Origin: Bryobacterales bacterium
GTDB taxonomy: Bacteria > Acidobacteriota > Terriglobia > Bryobacterales > Bryobacteraceae
Reading direction: 5' to 3'
Assembly: GCA_016789785.1 (NCBI GenBank)
Contig: JAEUQE010000181.1
Coordinates: forward strand, 1 to 19,237
Length of the DNA stretch: 19,237 nt
Shown here: positions 13,656-19,237 of the stretch, piece after piece
How the letters are laid out: the number at the start of each line of letters is the position of its first letter
Position numbering within the stretch: the stretch's first letter is position 1
Position numbers and translations under genes: made by a program
Notes under the pieces: generated by a model
What the model was told of the DNA's origin: nothing
The model's input: the letters and a program-made list of their open reading frames with translations, nothing else
Databases searched by the model: none

Positions 13656-14633
13656 ATGCGATTGTCGAGAGAGATGGCTTCTGAGCTGGTGCATCTTGCC
13701 ACACGGGCGCCATCCGGTCACAACACCCAACCCTGGCGGTTCTCCTGCCGTGAGGACCGCATCACCATACACCCCGATCTGACGCGGCGGCTGCCGGTTG
13801 CCGATCCTGATGATCACGAACTCTATGTCAGTCTCGGCTGCGCGCTGGAGAATCTGACTCAGGCCGCGCGTGCTCGTGGATTCGATACGGATATCTCGAT
13901 CTTCGAGCCGGCCTCTCCGGAATCCATCACCGTAACTCTCACTGCGGGTGGCGAACGGGATCCCGTAGCTGCCAGACTCGCATCGGCCATCGCCGACCGG
14001 CAGTCCACGCGGTCACCCTTCGAACGCACACCGGTCCCGATGGATGTTCGCGAGGCCCTCTTCGACGCTTCGCACGAATCAGGTGTCCGAGGGCTGATCT
14101 TCACGGAACAGGAGCGCATCCGGACGCTTGCCGAGCTGGCATGCAAGGCAAGTGCGATGCAGGCCGCCGATGCCGGCTTTCGCGAAGAACTCGTTTCCTG
14201 GATCCGCTTCTCCGGCCGGGAAGCCGAAGCGCATGGCGACGGGCTGTTCGCCAAGACGATTGGTCTTCCCGCGATGCCACGGTGGCTCGGCGCGCCGATT
14301 CTGCGTCGCGCGATCACCCCGTCAGGCGATGCAGGTCAAACGCGCATGCTGATTGGGCATTGCTCCGCACTGATGCTGTTTCTGGTGAGCCGCCACGATC
14401 GTAGCCACTGGGTGCGCGCGGGCATGGCGTTCGAACGTGTGGCGTTGACCGCGACAATGCACGGTTTGAAGCACTCGCATGTAAACACGCCTTGCGAGGT
14501 GCCTGGAGTGCGGGACGAACTGCGCGAGTGGCTTGCCTGCGGTGACGAATATCCGGTGCTGCTGATCCGGTTGGGCTATGGCGGGGCGCGGCCTTACTCG
14601 TCGCGGCGTCCGCTCAAGGATGTGCTGATGTAG
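13656..14633 (+). CDS. Acg-type nitroreductase-family flavoprotein
   Basis: This ~325-residue protein shows the signature of the Acg/Rv2032-like branch of the nitroreductase fold: LVHLATRAPSGHNTQPWRF near the N-terminus (FMN-binding R/S-N-T-Q-P-W), HELYVSLGCALENLTQAARA, and the C-terminal half with AFERVALTATMHGLKHSHVN and PVLLIRLGYG. Acg proteins are internally duplicated and have lost usual NAD(P)H-dependent activity in the studied case; they are linked to flavin storage or stress, so the role here is open. Start choice is uncertain: ATG 13656 and ATG 13674 both precede the conserved part, and the frame is open from 13443. No signal peptide. A palindrome lies upstream. The last 20 nt overlap the convergent membrane-protein gene. 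Confidence 0.82.
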   Translation: MRLSREMASELVHLATRAPSGHNTQPWRFSCREDRITIHPDLTRRLPVADPDDHELYVSLGCALENLTQAARARGFDTDISIFEPASPESITVTLTAGGERDPVAARLASAIADRQSTRSPFERTPVPMDVREALFDASHESGVRGLIFTEQERIRTLAELACKASAMQAADAGFREELVSWIRFSGREAEAHGDGLFAKTIGLPAMPRWLGAPILRRAITPSGDAGQTRMLIGHCSALMLFLVSRHDRSHWVRAGMAFERVALTATMHGLKHSHVNTPCEVPGVRDELREWLACGDEYPVLLIRLGYGGARPYSSRRPLKDVLM

Positions 14634-15966
14634 GCGCGATTCGGCGGCAGATGGCGTGCGCGAGCAGCCGTAGCGCCGCGCCGGAGAGAGCAAGCAGGAA
14701 CCACGGCCAACGTGCGAAGAACACTGGCGCGAGTGGGTACAGATAACCGCCCGCGACGGCCGCGATGTGCAGCAACGGCAACGCGAGCAGTCCGAGCGCT
14801 ACCATTTCGCTGCGGCGCACATGCTTGCGAAACACCGTGATCACGGAACAAATGCAAGCGAACGCGTAGAGCAACATCACGAGATGCGGCTTGTGGTGCA
14901 AACGCGGAGACAAAGGCATGATGTGCGGGATGCCGTTCGTGTCCATCCACGTCAGCTCTTCAATTGGATCCGGATTCCGGTAGAGGGCCGCTGCGGCGCT
15001 GAGTCCGATCAGCAGCAACACAAACCCCAGGCTGGGCCTCACCAGCCAGCCCACAATCGTGACTGTGACGATCACGAGGATCAGGCACTCGGTCTGGTAC
15101 TCCCGCAGGAGGTGGTAGGCGCTCTCCATGATGCGATAGTCCTCCGACCAAGAGACTGCAAACGCGCTTTCGAGCACCGCCCACGCGCACAGGGCTGCGG
15201 CTAGTCCGCGCGCTGCGATTCGTCCTCGCGAACGTGTCCGCCAAGAACCCAGCAGCAATACCAGAACAGCCGCCGGCCAAATGTGCTGGACGAATGCCCG
15301 ATAGGCCACTGCGGGGACACGCCATGCGTCGTCCCAAGCCATCGGAGTGGCGGTCAGGACGAAGCCTGCGTAGACTTCCGGCCAGATGGGTATTTTAGAG
15401 AGCGAGAGTTGGAGTCCGAGGAACGCCCATGCCGAAAGTGACCTGGGATGCCTCCAAAGCACGAGAAAACCGAGTGCAATGCAGAACGCGGGCGGCGCCA
15501 GCAACGTCACGGCGATATCCCATGGGTCCATGACGCCACATGTGCAGTGAGGCGTCCCGGGGTAGACCGTTCGTGTCCCGCGGTCCTTCGAGAATACTGT
15601 GATGCTGAGGCCGGGATCAGAAGAAGTTGCCGCACGCTCCGAATCCTGCTTGGGCCGCATGGCTCGGAGGGGTTGGGACGCGCCTCGAAGGGGATCTCCG
15701 TTGACTGCGAGAACGTAAGAGGGGCCTTGTGGTTCCACGCGCGGTCTATTCACCCGGTCTTCAGCGAACCGGAGATACTCCGGCGTTGCGATCCGGTTCG
15801 TGAACCTGTGTAGCGTGAAATGCACGTAGTAGTCGAGGCGCAGAGCGGCCCGGTAGGTGTCGAGGGAGATTCGCACCTGATACGCAATCACAAGCCCGGC
15901 CAGGATTGCGATTGTGAGGAGAACAGCGAATGGCTTGCTTTGTTGCGACGCCGTTACCGGGCCCAT
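14614..15966 (-). CDS. Polytopic membrane protein with a PDZ-like extracytoplasmic segment
   Basis: This 450-residue protein has one N-terminal span (~12-30, FAVLLTIAILAGLVIAYQV), an outer segment (~31-148), then about seven or eight further spans (~152-171, 178-190, 230-242, 252-272, 293-310, 313-328, 361-378, 388-410, 418-438). The outer segment contains YVLAVNGDPLRGASQPL and SITVFSKDRGTRTV, which resemble the binding strand and closing strand of a PDZ domain. The layout resembles the sensor halves of acidobacterial SpoIIE-type phosphatases and histidine kinases, but no catalytic domain follows. A transporter or stand-alone receptor is equally possible. ATG 15966 is used, with three charged or polar residues before the first span. 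I do not recognise the family. Confidence 0.75.
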   Translation of the reverse strand: MGPVTASQQSKPFAVLLTIAILAGLVIAYQVRISLDTYRAALRLDYYVHFTLHRFTNRIATPEYLRFAEDRVNRPRVEPQGPSYVLAVNGDPLRGASQPLRAMRPKQDSERAATSSDPGLSITVFSKDRGTRTVYPGTPHCTCGVMDPWDIAVTLLAPPAFCIALGFLVLWRHPRSLSAWAFLGLQLSLSKIPIWPEVYAGFVLTATPMAWDDAWRVPAVAYRAFVQHIWPAAVLVLLLGSWRTRSRGRIAARGLAAALCAWAVLESAFAVSWSEDYRIMESAYHLLREYQTECLILVIVTVTIVGWLVRPSLGFVLLLIGLSAAAALYRNPDPIEELTWMDTNGIPHIMPLSPRLHHKPHLVMLLYAFACICSVITVFRKHVRRSEMVALGLLALPLLHIAAVAGGYLYPLAPVFFARWPWFLLALSGAALRLLAHAICRRIAPTSAHP

Positions 15967-16023
15967 TCACGATTTGACACCACTGGGCTATTCGATGTGC
16001 CGGCACACCGTCGGCTAATCTTG

Positions 16024-16731
16024 ATGAAGATGATCACCGCTTCCGATGGCGATCGTTTTCTGCGCGACGGATTCCTCATGGTGCGGGGCTTGTTCGCGGA
16101 CGGCGAGATCAACGCTTTGCGCAGCGCGGTCAATCGCGCCTCATCGGCATCACACATGCGCGGCGGCGCACGCAATCTGCTCGGCACGCTGCTCGAGGTT
16201 CACCAAATCGCACACGGCCCCGCGTTGAGTTCGGTCATTGCACCGCTCCTCAAGGGGCGGCCTTTTCCGGTTCACGCCACGCTGTTCGATAAGACTCCAG
16301 GCGCCAACTGGCTGGTTCCCTGGCATCAGGATCTCACGATCAGTGTGGTGGAACGGCGCGATGTGGAAGGGTACGGGCCATGGAGCATCAAGGCGGGCGT
16401 GATCCACGTTCAACCTCCGGTCCGGATCATGGAGGGGATGATCTCGGCGCGTCTGCACCTTGATGCATGCGATGCGGACAACGGAGTCTTGCGGGTGCTG
16501 CCGGGGACCCATCGCTTCGGACGTCTCGACGATGCAGCGGTCGAAGACTGCAAACGCAGCATCGCGCCAGTGGCCTGCACTGCGGCAGCAGGCGATGTTC
16601 TGCTGATGCGCCCCCTCCTGCTCCATGCATCATCGGCGGCAACGAATCCCGCGCACCGCCGCGTCATTCATATCGACTATGCCTGCACGCCGCTCGACGG
16701 TGGGATCGAGTGGCGCCATGCAGTGCAGTAG
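16024..16731 (+). CDS. Phytanoyl-CoA dioxygenase (PhyH) family Fe(II)/2-oxoglutarate oxygenase
   Basis: This 235-residue cytoplasmic protein carries the facial triad: H101 and D103 in PWHQD and H201 in LLLHASS, with R212 or R213 in HRRVIHIDY as the 2-oxoglutarate carboxylate binder. The N-terminus (DRFLRDGFLMVRGLFADGEI) is the typical PhyH opening, and NGVLRVLPGTHRFGR at ~153-167 is also characteristic. It is somewhat shorter than human PhyH, as usual for bacteria. Such enzymes hydroxylate diverse small molecules; the substrate cannot be predicted. ATG 16024 is chosen because the conserved helix starts right after it; ATG 16030 is equally possible. A perfect TTGACA occurs at 15974-15979, but no -10 box at the right distance was seen. 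It is flanked by convergent and divergent neighbours, so it is probably monocistronic. Confidence 0.87.
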   Translation: MKMITASDGDRFLRDGFLMVRGLFADGEINALRSAVNRASSASHMRGGARNLLGTLLEVHQIAHGPALSSVIAPLLKGRPFPVHATLFDKTPGANWLVPWHQDLTISVVERRDVEGYGPWSIKAGVIHVQPPVRIMEGMISARLHLDACDADNGVLRVLPGTHRFGRLDDAAVEDCKRSIAPVACTAAAGDVLLMRPLLLHASSAATNPAHRRVIHIDYACTPLDGGIEWRHAVQ

Positions 16732-16747
16732 CGCTACGCCGTAGACG

Positions 16748-18178
16748 CTACTCGCGGTACTTCAGCGGAGGCTTCTGATCCGCGGGAACGCGCGAACGGT
16801 AGGTGTGTCCGCCACGACGGCGCTCGTAGTCCTTCTTCGCCGCGGCCAGCACCTCGGGATTTGTGTAGAGATCCGCTGCCGTCAGAGCGAGCGTCTTCGC
16901 CGCTACCACCATCCCCTTGCGTCCGATGCTGCTGCCCGCGCATGCGGTCGATTGCCAACTGTGCCCCGGTGTGCCCGGCACGTAAGTCGCCGCCATGAAC
17001 CCGCCCGTGGGAACCACCCACGAAACATCGCCAACATCGGTGGATGCGGAAGGAAATCCGCCATCCTCGCTGAAGGGTTCGATCGATTCGGCACGCTGCG
17101 GCGGGGGCGCGCTCTCCAGGGTCTTCTGCAGTTTCTCCGCAAAGGCAACTTCCTCCGGCGAGTACTTCACACCACCGACCTGCCGCATGTGCTTATCAAC
17201 TAACCGTGACAACGGCTCATTGGGAAGGATGTTGTAGACGCTGTTGGACAGTTCCATCTCCATCCGCGTATCGGTGGCGAGCGCGCCGGCTTGCGCACAT
17301 TTGATGATCCGCTCCCAGATGTTGTCGAGCTGAATCATGCTCGGCGACCTCGCGTAGATGTAGCCTTCCGCGAAATCGGGAACGATATTCGGCGCCTCCC
17401 CTGCCTTGGTAAACACGTAGTGAATGCGGGCGCTCGACGGGATGTGCTCGCGCAGCATTTCCACGGCATGGCTCATCAGCAGCAGTCCATCCAGTGCGGA
17501 TCGGCCCTGCTGGGGATTCGCCGCCGCGTGCGCCGCTTTCCCGAAAAAACGGAAACGGGCATTAATGTTTGCGAGGCTGCTGGCCAATCCCGTGCCGTTC
17601 GAACTGCCCGGATGCCAGTGCAGCACCGCGTCCACATCCGCGAACACGCCGGCGCGTGCCATGTAGATCTTGCCGCCACCGCCTTCTTCGGCGGGCGTTC
17701 CGTAGAATCGCAGGGTGCCTGGAAGCTTCTTCTCCGCCAGGTATTCTTTCACTTGAATCGCCGCGAATGCCGATGCCGTTCCGAAGAGATTGTGGCCACA
17801 TCCATGGCCTGAGCCGCCCTCTACGAGCGGTTTGCGCTCGGGCACGTGATCCTGCGAAAGACCCGGCAACGCGTCGTACTCGCCGAGAATCCCGATCACC
17901 GGCTTGCCACTGCCATAGGTGGCGGTGAACGCTGTGGGGATCCCGCCAATGTTGTCCTGGATCGTGAAGCCGGCTTTGCGCAACTCTTCGCGAAGCATGG
18001 CGGCGCTTCGCGTCTCCTTGTAGCCCAGTTCGGCGAATCCCCAGATCTGCCGTGAGATCTCGCCGAAGTGGCCGGCGCGCGCGTCCATCTGCTGCAGCAT
18101 ACGGCCGCGATCCGCGGCAGTGATCTCCGCATCCGCCGCCACCGGCAGCAGCAACCCTATCATCCATCCCAAACGCAT
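16748..18178 (-). CDS. Secreted M20-family amidohydrolase (AbgB-like)
   Basis: This 476-residue metalloenzyme begins with a signal peptide (MRLGWMIGLLLPVAADA), unusual for AbgB, which is cytoplasmic. Family motifs are GILGEYDALPGLSQ (~96-109), the metal loop HGCGHN (125-130), TPAEEGGGGK (161-170), HWHPG (187-191), the dimerisation-domain stretch AAHAAANPQQGRSALDG and a C-terminal metal-ligand TPGHSWQS. M20D enzymes cleave amide bonds in aminoacyl or aminobenzoyl-glutamate substrates; an exported enzyme would act on an external peptide or amide. The C-terminus has a basic tail not seen in AbgB. An internal ATG at 18163 is a possible alternative start that would weaken the signal peptide. The gene is divergent from the dehydrogenase by 22 bp. 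Confidence 0.9.
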   Translation of the reverse strand: MRLGWMIGLLLPVAADAEITAADRGRMLQQMDARAGHFGEISRQIWGFAELGYKETRSAAMLREELRKAGFTIQDNIGGIPTAFTATYGSGKPVIGILGEYDALPGLSQDHVPERKPLVEGGSGHGCGHNLFGTASAFAAIQVKEYLAEKKLPGTLRFYGTPAEEGGGGKIYMARAGVFADVDAVLHWHPGSSNGTGLASSLANINARFRFFGKAAHAAANPQQGRSALDGLLLMSHAVEMLREHIPSSARIHYVFTKAGEAPNIVPDFAEGYIYARSPSMIQLDNIWERIIKCAQAGALATDTRMEMELSNSVYNILPNEPLSRLVDKHMRQVGGVKYSPEEVAFAEKLQKTLESAPPPQRAESIEPFSEDGGFPSASTDVGDVSWVVPTGGFMAATYVPGTPGHSWQSTACAGSSIGRKGMVVAAKTLALTAADLYTNPEVLAAAKKDYERRRGGHTYRSRVPADQKPPLKYRE

Positions 18179-18200
18179 GCCCTATGATAATCTGGCTCCC
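18179..18200. promoter_or_regulatory. 22-bp divergent intergenic gap with a -10-like sequence
   Basis: Only CCTATGATAATCTGGCTCCC and two further bases separate the start codons of the M20 gene (minus) and the dehydrogenase gene (plus). TATGAT (18183-18188) and GATAAT (18186-18191) are -10-like on the plus strand and would start transcription close to ATG 18201, giving a leaderless or nearly leaderless mRNA. No ribosome binding site precedes that ATG. No matching -35 was found. Confidence 0.4.
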
Positions 18201-19237
18201 ATGCCCGAAAAACCCATTTCGCGCCGCATCTTTGTCGCCGCCACCGGAGCCGCGCCCGCAGCCGCTGCCGCCGCACAAGCAGGAAGCGCCAGCGGACGTC
18301 AGCCCGTGGCCGCCGCGCCGTACCTTCAATCGAACGTGCAGGCTCAGCAACAGCCGCTGCGAATCGTGACGATGTACAAGTTCGAGCCCGCCGAGATCAG
18401 CCGGATCCAATCCGCGGTGCAGGCGAAGGTGGACATCGAGATCTGCGCGACGCGCGAAGAGTTTCGGCAGAAGCTGAGAGACGCCGAGGTCGTGTATGGC
18501 GACATTCGCGGCAACGAGCTCGATCTGGCGCCGAAGCTCAAATGGATTCAGGCCGGCGGCGCGGGCATGGAAGGCACGCTCGACGACGCGCATCGCAAGA
18601 GCCCCGTGGTGATCACGAATTACGCGCGCACGTTCGCGCCCGGCATTTCGGAAACCGCGATGGGTCTGCTGCTGTGTTTGACCCGAGGCATCACCACTTA
18701 CTACATGCCGCAGTTCTACAAACGGCAGATGAATCCGATGGGTACGCCGAAATCGGCGCATCACGTGGAACTGGTGGGGCGCAAGATGGGCATCGTGGGC
18801 ATGGGCGGCATTGGCAGTGCAGTGGCGCGGCGCGCGCACTACGGTTTCGACATGCGCATTGTCGGCACCGATGCGCGTCCCATTCCGAAGCCCGAATATG
18901 TGGACGAGTTGCGCGATCCGGGCTGGTTCATGGAAATGGTGCCGCAAGTGGATGTGCTGGTGTGTGCCGCGCCGCATACGAAGGTCACGGAAGGCATGTT
19001 CCATGAGCAGGTCTTCCGGCGGATGAAGAAAACCGCCTACTTCCTTGCGTTGTCACGCGGCAAGCTGTTTGACGATATGGCTCTGGTGAAGGCGCTGAAG
19101 GAGGGTTGGATCGCGGGCGCGGGTCTGGATGTGTTTCCGCAGGAACCACCGCCGTCATCGCATCCGATCTTCGATTGCACGAACGTCGTGATGTCGGCGC
19201 ATACTTCGGGTTGGAGCCCCGACCGTCAGGTGCGCCT
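18201..19237 (+). CDS. D-2-hydroxyacid dehydrogenase with Tat-like N-terminus (3' partial)
   Basis: The frame runs from ATG 18201 to the right edge (345 codons seen, C-terminus missing). The N-terminus MPEKPISRRIFVAATGAAPA has an S-R-R-x-F twin-arginine motif (residues 7-11), an Ala-rich hydrophobic stretch and a Gln-rich linker before the catalytic domain. The NAD-binding motif GIVGMGGIGSAVARRA is at ~197-212. The catalytic Arg fits LSRGKLFDD, Glu fits LDVFPQEPPP and His fits SAHTSGW. The family reduces 2-keto acids with NAD(P)H and is normally cytoplasmic; a Tat-exported NAD-dependent enzyme is odd because NAD is scarce outside. Either the enzyme carries its cofactor through Tat, or the N-terminus is not a functional signal. 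It lies 22 bp from the divergent M20 gene; a shared regulation is likely. Confidence 0.85.
   Translation, partial: MPEKPISRRIFVAATGAAPAAAAAAQAGSASGRQPVAAAPYLQSNVQAQQQPLRIVTMYKFEPAEISRIQSAVQAKVDIEICATREEFRQKLRDAEVVYGDIRGNELDLAPKLKWIQAGGAGMEGTLDDAHRKSPVVITNYARTFAPGISETAMGLLLCLTRGITTYYMPQFYKRQMNPMGTPKSAHHVELVGRKMGIVGMGGIGSAVARRAHYGFDMRIVGTDARPIPKPEYVDELRDPGWFMEMVPQVDVLVCAAPHTKVTEGMFHEQVFRRMKKTAYFLALSRGKLFDDMALVKALKEGWIAGAGLDVFPQEPPPSSHPIFDCTNVVMSAHTSGWSPDRQVR

Noticed and set aside
15974..15979. Perfect TTGACA as a -35 box for the PhyH gene
   Set aside because: No -10-like hexamer at 16-18 nt; one match alone is not a promoter.
17562..19004. A 480-codon open frame on the minus strand
   Set aside because: It is antisense to both the M20 and the dehydrogenase genes, which have complete motifs; its translation is His/Arg-rich without domains, a usual by-product of high GC.
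1..19237. Mobile elements, CRISPR arrays, phage genes, rRNA or tRNA genes
   Set aside because: No transposase or integrase motifs, regularly spaced repeats, or cloverleaf-like segments were seen on either strand.

Overview
The window is a gene-dense, high-GC stretch that reads like an Acidobacteriota chromosome, probably Bryobacterales/Solibacter-type. The clearest marker is a secreted protease ending in a domain that matches my memory of TIGR03437, a family strongly expanded in Solibacter. Several predicted secreted or membrane proteins (a PH-like protein, a TPR protein, a zinc-finger/TM/LamG-like protein and a PDZ-like membrane protein) also look like lineage-specific Acidobacteria families. 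This assignment is from recognition only; no search was possible. I see no rRNA, tRNA, IS element, phage or CRISPR array.

Layout. (1) 1-4298, minus strand: a secreted serine protease, an ABC-2 (Wzm-type) export permease without a visible ATPase partner, and a secreted Ig-like/alpha-beta hydrolase that runs off the left edge; the last two are joined by a TAATG stop/start overlap. (2) 4341-5146, minus: a DUF1778/GNAT toxin-antitoxin pair with repeated GTAC-centred elements in its upstream region. (3) 5327-5696, plus: a frame-broken DUF4386-like membrane gene. (4) 5690-6826, minus: a cytoplasmic sulfite-oxidase-fold molybdoenzyme and a small secreted TPR protein. (5) 6918-8053, plus: two secreted hypothetical proteins in one operon. 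(6) 8034-10500, minus: an amidase-signature hydrolase and a zinc-finger/TM/LamG-like protein. (7) 10794-11114, plus: a stand-alone Smr protein. (8) 11262-13483, minus: a secreted TPR protein translationally coupled to a divergent acetate-kinase-family enzyme. (9) 13656-14633, plus: an Acg-type nitroreductase. (10) 14614-15966, minus: a polytopic membrane protein. (11) 16024-16731, plus: a PhyH-type dioxygenase. (12) 16748-18178, minus: a secreted M20 amidohydrolase, divergent by 22 bp from (13) 18201 to the right edge, plus: a D-2-hydroxyacid dehydrogenase with a Tat-like N-terminus.

The genes do not form one pathway; the window is a set of short one-to-three-gene units. The best candidates for linked function are the permease/secreted hydrolase/protease cluster, the TA pair, the TPR-kinase pair and the divergent amidohydrolase/dehydrogenase pair. 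I did not find a clearly new multi-gene system. The most unusual items are the acetate kinase homologue with three replaced active-site residues, the Tat-like dehydrogenase, the orphan permease next to a lipase-like protein, and the operator-like repeats before the TA pair.
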